In this document: piece after piece, positions 52,619 to 64,000 of the stretch | How positions within the stretch are numbered: position 1 is the stretch's first letter | Layout of the letters: each line of letters starts with the position of its first letter | Assembly: GCA_000499405.2 (NCBI GenBank) | Contig: HG738138.1 | Coordinates: 16,221,054-16,285,053 of the forward strand | DNA length: 64,000 bases | Direction: 5' to 3' | DNA from: Onchocerca volvulus | Taxonomy: Eukaryota; Nematoda; Chromadorea; Rhabditida; Onchocercidae | Notes under the pieces: generated by a model | The model's input: the letters and a program-made list of their open reading frames with translations, nothing else | Told to the model about the DNA's origin: nothing | Database searches by the model: none | Position numbers and translations under genes: made by a program

Positions 52619-53813
52619 TAATTGTAAATTGTAGACAAAAAGTAAAACATTCGTAATTGTAAATGATAAACAAAAACTATAGTTACTAAGATCGACTGTC
52701 AATATTTGAGAAAGCTAAACTTTTTGTGATTATGTGACGGATAAATAACGTTAATCAGAGCGTTAACAAATTTCATCCATCAGCAAATTTCAGATCGATC
52801 TATTCGTTGGAAGCAACTTGAGATTTTGATTTCATCGAAGCATATTCAAAATGCTGGTTGGTATTTAATTTAGACAGTTCAGTGAACAAAAATTTTTGAT
52901 CAAATATTGGATAAAAATGGAAATAAAATGGAAAGTGGAACAATATGATTGAGTGTAATTTACTGGTAATAAGTAAAAAGTCAGAAGACAAAGATCAGCT
53001 CAATTGATAGATGTGATTCCGATCTTATTTTCGAAATAAAAATGTTTGAACATTTTTCCATCTGCATCCTTGAAATAGGAAGATCATAATTTTATACTTA
53101 TTTAGAAAATCTTACGTTAAAATATTAATTCATTTTCCATTTTGGATTCAAATCAATCAATGTGAATTCATTTATCATGCGTTTTGTTTTTCGACACTTT
53201 TTGCTTTGATTTATACTTTGAAATGAAAGTTGAGAAATTTCACCTATCGAAAGGCGATATCGGCCATCTTCGTAACATGACTGAATATAAAAATTTGGAA
53301 GATGAAAATTTTCTACTTTAACCAGTACAGAGCAGAAGTTGCAAAATTTGTTCTCATTTCTCTTGATTTATACTCGATATTGGTTAAAAATGAAAAACCA
53401 CAAATAACGAACATGAATTTAAAGAAAAAAACAGTAATATATTTTGTATAGTATAATTACAGAAAGATTCATTTGTATCAATTTTGCTAAACTAAATCCG
53501 ATGGTCACTAAAGTCAACAAAAGGAATTGATTGTCACAGCAGAGATGAAATGGTAGTTGATAGGTCATTTGTCCACTCGACAAGACTCAGTCTACTCTCG
53601 ACAAAATTCCTTTAATAATTATTCAGACAACATTATTTAAGTGCATCATTCGACGGCAATTTCGGCCATCTTTCGGTCATTCCTAATTTTGTCAACATTC
53701 CGACGAGCGCAACTTCCTCATTGCTGATTTTCATCGACTAAATTGTCAATCAATCAATCATCACCATTTATTTTATAAAAATTAAGAAACATAGTTGAAT
53801 TCTACTATAGGAA

Positions 53814-55322
53814 ATGCGCTATCTCACGCAGAATTGCCTGTTGCTTCTATCGCTATTTATCATTTCTGCAGCTAATGCTGAGCGAAAATTGCAAATTGTT
53901 TGCGCAGATAAATCACTGCACTGCAAACGAAGAAGTCATTTATGCCACAGTAATGCATTTCGTAGTGTCATGCAGTCAGTTTGCAAGAAGTAAGTATGTA
54001 CATGTACATCTATATTGTATACTGCATATTTGAATATAATTGTATGTAATCGATTATCTAATCGGGTAGTTATGATTATTATCTTTTAAATTGTTTAGTT
54101 CATAAACCAGAAATATTTCGAAAGAAAACAAATGAGATAAATTTAACATTTTTATTTATAATCTATTTGCCTGTTTTATAGGACATGTAATCTGTGTGAA
54201 TACAGTCGAACAGAAGAGATTGTAGAACAGGATGAAAATGAAAAAGAACCTGATTTAGGTTTGTGGTACTACTATCAAAAACAACTACTTGACTCCAGTA
54301 ATTTATCAATTTCGGGTCACATATATGCTCTATTCAAAGTTGAGTTAAAAGTTATGAAGGAACCAGACAGTTTATAAAAAGGATATAGCTGCAAAAACTT
54401 GTACTAAAAATTAATTGAAGATTCAGATCATCTGTTAAAAATTTATTTAGAAGTTGTAGATGCCGAAGAAGGGGATGAAGATGCAGATAATAACGAATAT
54501 TCCGAATCAGGTACAAATACTGAGCAGGTAGATGAGGAAGAAGTTACGGTAGAAACTACAACTATATTATCTACAAACACTTCATATTTAACAGTAAAAA
54601 GCGAGAAACAAACTGTATGTACAGATTTATCAACAGATTGTGAAGGTATTTCGAATTTAACAAATAATTTAATCATATCCAAGATACACATGCATGAATA
54701 AAATTTTGATTAATCTAGGACTGTTTAAAATATCCTAGTTAATTCTACCGTAGAACTAACAGATATTATTTTTGATGGAAATTTATGAAATAATTTTAGG
54801 CAAACGATATTTATGCAGTGAACAAACTTATGCACATCTAATGAATAAACAATGTCCAAAAACATGTGGTGTATGTCAACTTAGTTAGTTTTAATTAATT
54901 TTCCTAGAAATAATAAACTTTAAAGTGCATATAAGCATTGAGATATTTGTAAAATTAGAGCAAAAGAGCAATAACTAAAAATATAAAATTATCTTGAACT
55001 TCCTTCATTTTCAATTCAAAAAATATGAATGGCTCAGAATTATAGAAATTAATCAATCTTTGCGTCAATATCAAAATTATTTCAAAGTGACATGTTACTT
55101 ATCAATCTCGACCGTAATTCTTCGGAGATTTCCAAAAATTTCTGCAACTTCTTCTGAAAATTGGTGTCATTTGACTCTGATTAATGTTTATCATTTGCAG
55201 ACCATCGGTCAGATGAGCAATGCCAGGATAGAGCACCGAACTGCAATAAATCATTATGCGATCGTCAAACTTATCAGCAGCTTATGCGAAGCATTTGCAA
55301 GAAAACTTGTTCATTGTGCTAG
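53814..55322 (+). CDS. Secreted protein with three ShKT domains (5 exons)
   Basis: Exons 53814-53989, 54182-54258, 54451-54645, 54800-54883 and 55201-55322 (TAG) join in phase to 217 residues. The N-terminus MRYLTQNCLLLLSLFIISAA is a clear signal peptide. ShKT domain 1 spans exons 1-2, with Cys spacing VC..., HC, LC, SVC, KTC, NLC. An acidic, Thr-rich linker (exon 3) follows, then ShKT 2 (VCTDLSTDCEGKRYLC to KTCGVC) and ShKT 3 (QCQDRAPNCNKSLC to KTCSLC). All 18 cysteines of three six-Cys domains are present. The ATG lies four bases after CTATAG, a likely spliced-leader acceptor. ShKT domains are abundant in secreted nematode proteins and some block potassium channels; I cannot assign a target or activity here. 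The last base of exon 4 is inside an in-frame AGT TAG, so intron retention would end the protein after domain 2. Confidence 0.9.
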
Positions 55323-57190
55323 CCGGGTAATGCAAAAAGTTTAAAAACCCAATATCAAAAAATTGAAAGACTGAGAATTCTAAAACTGACTTTTAAAAAT
55401 AAAAAAATAAGCAGACAAGTCCTGCTATAATTACATCTTATTTTGAACAAAAAAAAAACGAATAAACTTCGGAAACGGATAATTGCTCGCTCATTGTTTG
55501 ATTACCAACAAATGCAGCTGATCCAGTTTTTCTTTTCTCGTCTAGAATTTTATGAAGCCTAAACGCTGAGCTTAAGTTCTATATTCAGAAATTTAAATCC
55601 CCTCTTATGATTGCAAAATATCTCTTCGAAGCTACTTTTTCCGACTGGATTCAAATTATTTGAGAAAAAAATCTTATATCATGCAAGCAGTGTCAAAATG
55701 TCGAAACAACAAAAAAAGTATAGTGTGTAAATCAATTCACACAAAAACTTATAAAATAATCAACATTAAATTTTCCGACTTCTACAGAGATGAAAAAAAA
55801 AATGATATATGTTTTGGATGATAACAACTGATTAATATAAGCGGACTACAAAATGAAGATGTCATTGTTTTGCAAAAAGCAAGTAATTCATAATTCTCCA
55901 CCATACACAGAAATGATATCACCAGTTTCAAACAAGATACAAGATGGGGAATTTTAAATATTGCTCGAGTACTTGACGAACAGTAATATCTCTCTCTGCT
56001 TGCCTTTTTTACCTAATACAATATTTGTAGAATGATCATTGACCTAGTTTATGATAAATTACACAATTGTCGTCCTAATAAAAAACTCACAAAATGCCTT
56101 TAAATACTATTCCTTTAGCTTCTATCAACCTGAAAAATTGAGATATATTGACATAAGGTACTACACATGTGAGATATAGATGAATAGCAAATGATGCACA
56201 CTGAATACATTAAAATAGAAACATTTTTTATGGAATAGTAAATAATGGATTAACATTGAATATATTAACATAAAAATTCAACGAAAGTTTGAAAAAGGCT
56301 GAAAATCATTGATTAAATGTAGCATATAATGAAGGAATATGCGGCAGTACAAAAAATTTTGCTAAAGAAAGCTGAAACTATTTTTTTTCCAAATTCATTA
56401 CAAATTATTGCCAATAAAACGAGGAAGCAAAAATGAACAACTTTTGCGTGGATTATTGGTTTCTTAGAAGAAAAAAGATATTATAAACAAAACTACTGGG
56501 AAAATTGAAATACCATAGGAAAGATTTCGTATTTAAAATTTCGAAAAATTCAGAACCTAACCTAGTCCGGAAGAAGCATTATTTTGAAATCATAATCACG
56601 CAAGTTTTTTTTTAATGGAGTTTTTAAGAATGAAAAGTCCCGAGGCACACAGTATCCACCAAATATTTATATATCAGTAAAACAATTGAATTAAAAGATA
56701 TTAAAACATTCTTCAAAATAAATCATTCGGAGGAAAAATTTTACAGAAAATGGTTGTTTTCCGGAACGTTATTTTTTGGATGGCAGTGTTGCGAAAAGAA
56801 GAATCGAAGAATGCATATCACTGCGATGTTTCTTTTTTTTTTCTTTATCGGTTTTATTCCAAATCGTTATTATAATCTAAGATTGGCTGCTGCTGTGACA
56901 TTTTTTCATTATATCCAAGATTTGCTTGTCGCTTTTTTCGTCTACAAATCATTGATAAACTTTCGGCTAACATTACTAAACAATAATATCATCAAGCAAA
57001 ATAATAGGTTCTATATCAACGAAAGTAGCAGAGACAGCATATAGTCTCCTCTCTGACTTTAAGGAATCCAAATTTCTTTTGTAACAAAATAATAAATTCT
57101 ATATCAACTAGAAACAGATGATAATCAATAAAAATAAATATATGGCTTTTCTGCTTATACAAGAGTTGAACAAAAATACGAGAAATAAAC
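55323..57190. other. Convergent intergenic region between the ShKT and Ig-protein genes
   Basis: The two genes end toward each other. A + strand frame at 56754-57044 and an overlapping frame from ATG 56750 (just after TTTTACAG) are separated by a phase shift around a T-run at 56830-56842. The translation is hydrophobic but unrecognised, so it is not called as a gene. Otherwise nothing beyond AT-rich spacer is seen. Confidence 0.55.
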
Positions 57191-60083
57191 TTAATAAATC
57201 ATATACCTTTCACGTTTTTCAACGTTGTATGTTTTATATCGATTGAAAACAGAACATGCATAGATGATAATGAATAATAACAAAAACAAGATGATGATAA
57301 CTATAAGAGGATAAATCCATCTGTATGAGCCTGGAAAATTAGAATTCTGTAACCATGAAATAATCTATAAAGACATTTCATTAGTCTACTTTGAAATGGA
57401 CAGGTTTTCTAAAAATTATATCGAAATTAAATGAGAATGATTGTATATATGATAATAAGATCATTGACTGGCTGCTCAATCATGCAACATCTTTTTATCG
57501 ACTTCCATTATCGAAATCGGATTTTGTAATATAATTCTGGATCAAGCAACTGCATTCAAATATAGATACGATAGACTGATATCTTTGAAACAAATTTTTT
57601 TAAAGGCACAGATGAACATCTATTATAATATTCAATATTTAATATTTATGTTCAAAGTTCCGTGTCCTTTCTCGATACTAATGGAAGAGAATGGTAATTT
57701 ATACGAATGTCACTAAGCTAGAATTTTATAAATTAATATAACCGAGAAACACTTTTATTTCTTGCAGATTTGAGCAATGAACAAAACTGCTATTATTTCA
57801 TCATTTCTAAAACAAAAAATTGCCAAACATATTATGCCAATACATACTCAGGCTTTTTGTAAAAATAGCAGGATATGCCAATTTTTCAGAAATGTGAAAA
57901 TGAATGAATAAAAGCGACTATTATCTTTTTTTGATCGAATTTCGAAAAAAGTGCGCATAAAGAAGACCCAATAAAAAAACAATTTTGGTTCGTTTTTAAG
58001 GATAAAAATTGGTATATACGATGTTACTAATTTTCCACAAATTTTGAACCTTGAAAAAAGATACTAGGTTTTTCAGTTTTCTCCTTTTGTCACTTCCTTC
58101 AAGCTTTTTCTTCCCTGTTCCTGGCCTGCCATTATTTCTAATTAACTTGCTCCAGGTACCAACGACAATTTTTTTCTTTGATTTAAATAAATAAATTATA
58201 TCTGAATGCCTGAATTATCAAAATATCGAAGTAATAAGAAAAACTTACTTTTCACTTTAAGTTCATGATCCAATCGCGACTCCCACAAGATAATTTTGCC
58301 ATCAAGAACTTTAGAAAATGAATTTTGTGCAACACATGAATAAATTCCTTCATCATCAAATTCAATTTTCGAAATTTGCAGGCCCTTATCTAAGAAAGTC
58401 ACCTGCTCCGTTGACGCTACAATAATTTCCGTTTTAAATAATGAAAAGTTGCGAATAATTATAAATTATTTAAAAGACGCTTCGACAATCTAAAATGACC
58501 GAATCAGATTGCTTTTTCTGACTATTAAAGCCTTTTTTTTTTTTTCACTTAATTTGGAGTTTTGGCTCTTCATTCGAAGAAATATTAATCAGCAATAATT
58601 TTTTCACCATTTTATACAGAATATAGATATTTGCATCTATTAATACTTACCAACAGGCACATCGTTTTTATACCACTTAATAGTTGGTTCTGGAAAGCCT
58701 CGTACGGGGCAATTTATTGTCACTGTTTCGCCTTCTGTTGCTCTCAGAATGGAAGTTTTAACATGGAAATGATTATCTCCAACTGCTTCCAGTGTCTTAG
58801 AATTATTCACATGAAAGACAGGACGCACTACAAAGATCACAGTTAATCCGATGAAGCTATTATCAAGCAATAAAATCTATGAAATCTGGTCTACATGCTT
58901 CATCGAAGTAATCGAAACAGAAAGGAAATTTTTTCAATCCTTAAATCCTTTATAATAAAAAAAAGACGCAAAACTAACTATTCACGAATAACCATCCCCA
59001 AACTAATTCATCCTCCTCAGTGGTAATTTCGCAACGATATTTTCCTGCACTCCAAATCGATGTATTACCAAATTCCAAAATTGCTCGCGTCTGATTATAG
59101 ATAATCGCTGGAAGAATTTCCTTATCCAGATCTCGTACAAAATGAGCTTCTTTGATGGGTATTAATTGTTGAGTTTGGTTGGACATTGCCTGACACCTAG
59201 AGACAACTGTTAGACAGAAATCACTTTGAACAAATAGGAATGAAATAAAATGACGTTTCTTCATTTTTTCTGATTTTGATTCTTAGTACAATACCATTTC
59301 CTTCGTTAAAATTCAAATTCTTATAGGATATTTCTTTGATCCAACTGCCTCTTTTTTTTTAAGTGGGATTGAAATCGGCAAAAGCTAAGAGTAAGGAATT
59401 ACTTTATTTCGCCTTTTATGTGTGATCTGATTCCAGATCTACAATAAATTATACCATATATGAAAATTATTCTGCAGAAAATAAGTGAAAAAATCAAACC
59501 TACCACAAATTGGGTACATTGGCCTTGAGAGGATAGTCATCACCCGATTTCACTGAAGTAGCATTGAAAAGTACTTCCAAATTGCCCTGTGCGAACGTAT
59601 TACTACCAGCGATGATCATATTGCACGAGAAACCTGTTAATCGAGAATTTTTTGTAAAGAAGAGAATCAATCGAAAATAGTTGACGAAAAATCTTATAGC
59701 AGATGATATCTTAATGACTAACAGCAATACAATTGACGAATAATTAATATTCATTTCTGTCCGGACCTTACTTTTGGTTATCTTACGAGAGCTATGAGCA
59801 CATAGACATCGAATATCTTGACATTGTCAACAACTTATATAGAGGATCGATGAAATGGAATGTCATAAAAATAACAATCATCGAAACCGCACCACTATTT
59901 ACATATTCTGTTTAATTATTATGTGACGCATACTATTTAGGTATTATAAGTTCTTAGAAATTCTTGACATTCTTCATTTCATATACCAATGAAGGATATA
60001 AAACTTGAAAAAAAAAAAAAAAACAGGGAAAACTCACCGAAGAAAGTAACCAAGATAGCTAAAATGGATCGTATCTGTTTCAT
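57191..60083 (-). CDS. Two-Ig type I membrane protein, basigin/neuroplastin-like (6 exons)
   Basis: Exons in coding order 60083-60038, 59633-59504, 59196-58979, 58827-58651, 58416-58249 and 57330-57191 (TAA) join in phase to 292 residues. Signal peptide MKQIRSILAILVTFFGFS. Ig-like domain 1 runs from LWCQAMSN to YRCEITTEEDE, with several N-glycosylation sequons (NAT, NQT, NTS). Domain 2 is I-set-like, from INCPVRGFPEPTIKWYKN to DDEGIYSCVAQNSF. Then HELKVKSSYRWIYPL leads into one transmembrane helix (IVIIILFLLLFIIIYA) and a short basic tail NVEKRERYMIY. The juxtamembrane LKVKS...WIYP resembles the LRVRS...LWPF of basigin and neuroplastin, which act as chaperones of monocarboxylate transporters and as adhesion receptors. 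Unlike those, the helix has no glutamate. A trans-splice acceptor candidate lies just upstream of the ATG (ACAG before 60090). The family is an inference from architecture; it could be another nematode Ig receptor. Confidence 0.87.
57331..58248 (-). other. Intron between Ig domain 2 and the transmembrane exon
   Basis: A 918-base intron, donor AAAA/GTAAGT, acceptor TTTCCAG. AT-rich with no exon recognised; a secreted isoform made by intron retention would stop soon after SKFFLLLRYF. Confidence 0.75.
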
Positions 60084-62282
60084 GTTTTTTCTGTTACTGT
60101 AATTGCTGTTTCAGAAAATTTTCCAATTAGTAAAAAAGAAAGGTAATAAGAAAGTAGAAAAAAAGAACACAGTAGCGTCTGTTTGTTTGCAAGTCCACTT
60201 AATTGATGACAAATATGGCATAATTTGAAATTAAGTACGCATACATGCAAAACGCACCTAGAGGCATTTTTTTGTTCTGAAAAAGGTTTTTTTTTTTTAT
60301 TCTTTTTGACAAATCAAACATTGTAATGGAATGAGCAGTTAAAACTCAATTTAATTCACATCAAAATAAACAATAAAAAAAGATGAGAATGTAATAAACG
60401 ATTTATTGCATTCATACGCTACAACGTGAAATGTGACGTGAATATTAGAATGACGCTTATATGTTCGATTCATGTAAATAACAACAAACGATTCATTCAT
60501 ATTCTCCGGACTGTTATATCAAAAAATCTTTCTACCGTTATAAAACTGGAATCGAGAGTACTGAATGATGAATGAACGGCAAAGACCAAGTAATACCAAG
60601 TAATAAGTATGGAAAATTTCCAAGTATACTATAAATCTCAGTTACCTATCACTCTCATTATTCTGACATATTTTGAAATAATCCAAACTTACACCTAATT
60701 CTTGACAAACTCGATAAAATCGCCGCGCAGAAAACTTATAATCATAAAACGCTCATTACTCAAAGATTCATCTTAGCTCCAGGGCTAAGCTGAACAAAAA
60801 GAACAGCTTGTCACATTTTATTGAAAATGCAAGCTTAAGTACCAAAGAATTAGTACGAAAAAGTTAACTGTCGAAGTCTGACCCTGGATCTTAGGCCATA
60901 ACTTTAATTTTCATCGAAAAATCCCAAAGTTGATAGAAAAATTTTTCTAGACATGGAACAAATTAAATTCCTTTGGACTTAATAACTTATATTTCATTAT
61001 TTTGAACTGAAAGAACAAAATACATTTTCCGGGATGGGCTTTCTCACTTTCAATAAATTATAACTTCATGAATAGACTGGCGAGTTACGAAACCATTACC
61101 AAAAAATAAAAAATCTGACAAATAGCCGGATACAACAAACATCTAAATATCCAACCAAAACTGATGGAAAAAAATCTCTTCTGTCTGAAAAATCAATCTT
61201 CCGGAAAATGAAAAAGGAATTCAATGACAGAAACAAGACTTATTTTAGTGCTAGAGGTATAATGATCATTTTTCACCAAAATTATCCATTATGATCAAAT
61301 CATTACATGATTAATGGGTAATGCTAGTGCAAATTATAAATATGTAAATAAACTTTCCGACGGGATACTTTTTTTTCAGATAGGAGATTTAAACGACAGC
61401 TACTTTTCACAGTTGTTCAGAATTTCCGGTAAAATACATAACATGTACTTCTTCGATACATCTCATTGTTATTACTGGAAATTTTAAAAACTATTTGTCA
61501 AAAGAGATACGTAACAAATAAAAGAAACAAGAATAACTGAAATTAAAAAAAAAAATCACGAAACATCTTGGAAATTAAATTAAGAGAATGAACATTCCAA
61601 TTTAAAATCTTTTCTCCTAAAAATCAAAATTTCGGAAACAAAATTCCAATTTCAGTTTCAGATAAAGAACTGATTGTAAAAATCTGAATTAAAAATCAAT
61701 TATGAAATAAATATACACAAAACCACAAAGAATACCTCACACAGTCATCGATTCCGAAATGAATCATGCAGAGTTTATGAAAATCACCTTGCAACATTTA
61801 GCTCCTCATTGCTTTAGCGATATGGCATTAATCATGCTTATTGAGAATATGCACGTACGAACAATATGGCATTAATCATGCTCTACTTTCTTTTTTTTCT
61901 TTCTTTTGGAACATACACGTATGAACAATATGGTATTAATCACGTTTTTTAAGAATATGCACGTACAAACTAGTATGCATCACCAAGCTTCTGTCCCTAT
62001 AATTGATACTTCGCAATACATTTCAGTCTTTTACCTTCTATATTTTCAAATCTTTGAAGGATTTAGAACTCGCCAACCTTTAGATTTAATTAAAAACCTT
62101 AGGATTTTTCCAGAAATTTAGAAATCACCAACTTTTTAGATTTAATTTGAAGGAAATTTTTACACTGTCTCCTGCTTTTTATGGAAAATACTGGAAATTT
62201 GAAGGGAAAAAGCATGAAAGTGACAAACAGTGACAACCAAAAAGATAAGCTATTTTCAAACATCAAATCTTTGGTGTACGAA
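60084..62282. other. Upstream region of the Ig-protein gene / intergenic
   Basis: 2.2 kb with no gene recognised. It contains the probable promoter of the Ig gene, a T-run near 60288-60299, and diverged repeats at 61817-61975. A + strand frame at 61906-62121 is repeat-derived at its start and is not called. Confidence 0.6.
61817..61975. repeat. Three diverged copies of an AATATGGCATTAATCATG motif
   Basis: TATGGCATTAATCATGCT, AATATGGCATTAATCATGCT and AATATGGTATTAATCACGTT recur, each associated with a GAACATGCACGTACGAAC-like segment, at roughly 45-60 base spacing. Direct repeat array upstream of the Ig-protein gene. Confidence 0.8.
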
Positions 62283-62936
62283 TCATAGTAAGATTAAAAA
62301 TGAGGGAACAGGAAGTACCGCCGAGTTCGCATTCTCCAGATAATACGAATGCCGATTGGCACGTAGTGCTAAACTATTTATGGGGATTTTAGATCATCTG
62401 AGACTTCTATTATCAAATTTAGGATGTGTAAGTGACTAAATATAGTTTAGCAAGAACTGGATAAAAATTAGATATCTTAAATGAAGATAGCAAGATTAAG
62501 CGATGGCATTTATCCAGTTGTTTCATGTAAATTTGCTAATTTCACGTAAACTTTTCACTTAAGAAGCATATTCGCTCTTTTAGATACAATAGTAACATTA
62601 GATAAGAAAGTATTCATGAAAATATCATTCGTTATATATTGAAAATAGTAGAAATTGATCGATAAAGAGACGCGAGGGGGGCAAGGTACAAATGGCAAAT
62701 AATTTTGGTGTCAGAAAAAAGTGAGAGCTAAAAAAAAGTACTTTTCAGGAAATGCCCAAACATACGCTTACGTCTAATTACATCAACAATGCAAGCTAAT
62801 CGATAGGAAAAAATATATGCAAACAAACCGGTAACAATCAAACCAAATGACTGGGAAAAGTGTACCAAGCTAGAATAGAAGAAAGTTCCGAAATTAGACG
62901 AATTATCTGCCATAAATTCGGTTATAACATACATAT
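62283..62936 (-). CDS. Putative small single-pass membrane protein (2 exons), unrecognised
   Basis: Exon 1 62936-62772 follows TATATCAG with ATG at 62934, two bases after the acceptor, as expected for spliced-leader addition. The donor is C/GTAAGC. Exon 2 62368-62283 follows TTTAG and ends in TGA; phases match (1 then 2), giving 82 residues. The translation has a hydrophobic segment LVHFSQSFGLIVTGLFAYIF followed by SYRLACIVDVIR and a polar then hydrophobic C-terminus. No family recognised. If 62936 is not the 5' end, more exons may lie upstream, possibly beyond 64000. The second exon rests only on splice sites and phase. Confidence 0.4.
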
Positions 62937-64000
62937 CTGATATAATTTGGGCAATTACAAACAGGTAAGGTAAATGTTGTCACATTGTAAATGATATTTA
63001 GAAAATTTTTGGTGACAAGAAAGAAACCCGTTTTGTACATTTACACTTTCCTCTCATTTTTAACACGAAAAGAAAAAGAAAAAACGATTTTTCTATTAGC
63101 TTCGCACTATTCATTACTCTAGCTGATAAATGCAGTGAGTCATTGAAATTTTTTTCTCTCGGATGTTTAAGATTTCAAAAAGTGTGAGTACATCTATAAT
63201 GATAATTAAATTGGAAAAAAAGAAAAGGAAATGGTTGATTGTCTTTTAGACGTCAAATATACGTGATTGTCGTAATCAGTGCGAAAAAAAGATGAAAGAT
63301 AAAATTCATCTACCATTATTCTGTCTCATCGTTTAACTGGTTCAACTGCTAAAACAGCAAGAATATGATCAGAGGTAAGCTTATTTACGAATTCTTATTT
63401 TTTTTTTTAAGAAATTATTGAAGAAGACTGGGATTTTCCAGGAGCATTTAAATATACTGTAAATATATCAGTTTGGAATTATTTCAGAATTTCCAGGAAC
63501 ATCCAGATGTGGCACTTTAATTAAATTCTCAAGAAAGAACAGTTTAAGAGATAATTTGAATACTTACTTGAATATGAGGAAGGATGAAAAGGTTGCATGG
63601 AAACAGAATGAAAACAAGATATAGAAATTAGATTATATAGAAAAAAAGGTAAAAAGATGTATGAGGAGCAAGAAGTTTATCAAAACTGCTACTACTTAAA
63701 CAATCCATTCCGATCCATACTCCGTTATTGTATTTTTGATTCCAGTTTCTGCAACACTCATTAAAAAATATTCATTCATAAAAAAAAAAAAAAAGATATT
63801 ATGACAAAATATAACAATTCGAAATGGTAATTAGAGAATAAAATAGATATAGCGTTATTCCTATTTTATCAAATATTCCGAAAGCAGGATATCCTAGCCA
63901 TGATATCTAAATGAATAAAGAATTTTTGAGTACTGTTACAAATGACATATACTTGCAAATATAATATTCATATTTTCTGTATTATAATTGCATTATTTAA
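62937..64000. other. AT-rich right end of the window, no gene seen
   Basis: Only short frames, with A- and T-runs near 63399 and 63779. An ATG followed by a perfect donor (ATGATCAGAG/GTAAGC near 63365) occurs on the + strand, but nothing further supports a gene. Confidence 0.5.

Larger units (their letters stand above)
42909..53813. other. Long intergenic region (10.9 kb)
   Basis: No gene could be assembled. Contents seen: TA microsatellites (43039-43056, 43707-43722), a diverged direct duplication (43591-43891), an exon-like + strand block (44478-44587), a degenerate repeat (45558-45700), a GC-richer patch (47640-48140) and a strong hairpin (52554-52618). Open frames such as 43873-44205 (-), 46075-46323 (-) and 47399-47641 (-) are not supported by domains or splice structure. 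Confidence 0.6.

Noticed and set aside
56754..57044. 95-codon hydrophobic frame and overlapping ATG frame after an acceptor-like TTTTACAG
   Set aside because: The two frames can only be joined by assuming a phase error at a T-run; no family recognised, so no gene is called.

Overview
This is a eukaryotic, AT-rich (roughly 70% A+T by eye) window, most consistent with a parasitic nematode and probably a filarial one. The protein-coding exons are short and split by TTTCAG/TTTTAG-type introns. Candidate trans-splice acceptors lie a few bases before three start codons. The PAR-1/MARK kinase, a multi-ShKT secreted protein and an ACSF2-type acyl-CoA synthetase all fit nematode biology. Assignment to filaria is an inference from intron size, base composition and gene content; no species can be named. 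I saw no bacterial operons, CRISPR arrays, rRNA, tRNA or obvious transposon genes.

Layout. 1-16745: long non-coding stretch with microsatellites and short tandem duplications, plus one well-formed but orphan candidate exon (3036-3197). 16746-29535 (+): a par-1/MARK polarity kinase gene of 22 exons; all splice phases join to one continuous frame through kinase, UBA, a long spacer and a KA1 domain. 32300-42908 (-): an ACSF2-like acyl-CoA synthetase gene, 16 exons, 636 residues predicted, tail-to-tail with par-1. 53814-55322 (+): a secreted protein with three ShKT domains, 5 exons, 217 residues. 57191-60083 (-): a two-Ig, single-pass membrane protein with basigin/neuroplastin architecture, 6 exons, 292 residues, tail-to-tail with the ShKT gene. 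62283-62936 (-): a possible two-exon small membrane protein (82 residues), not recognised. The rest is intronic or intergenic sequence rich in microsatellites, homopolymers and short two-copy tandem repeats.

How the genes relate. They do not form a pathway; this looks like an ordinary gene neighbourhood. I found no convincing new system. The points most worth checking are: the ~400-codon exon between the membrane-proximal motif and the KA1 domain of PAR-1; a possible in-frame cassette exon of par-1; a splice junction without AG and a GC donor in the synthetase; a stop codon that overlaps a splice donor in the ShKT gene, predicting two- and three-domain products; and two strong hairpins. Exon boundaries were derived by hand from splice consensus and reading phase; no alignment or transcript data were available.
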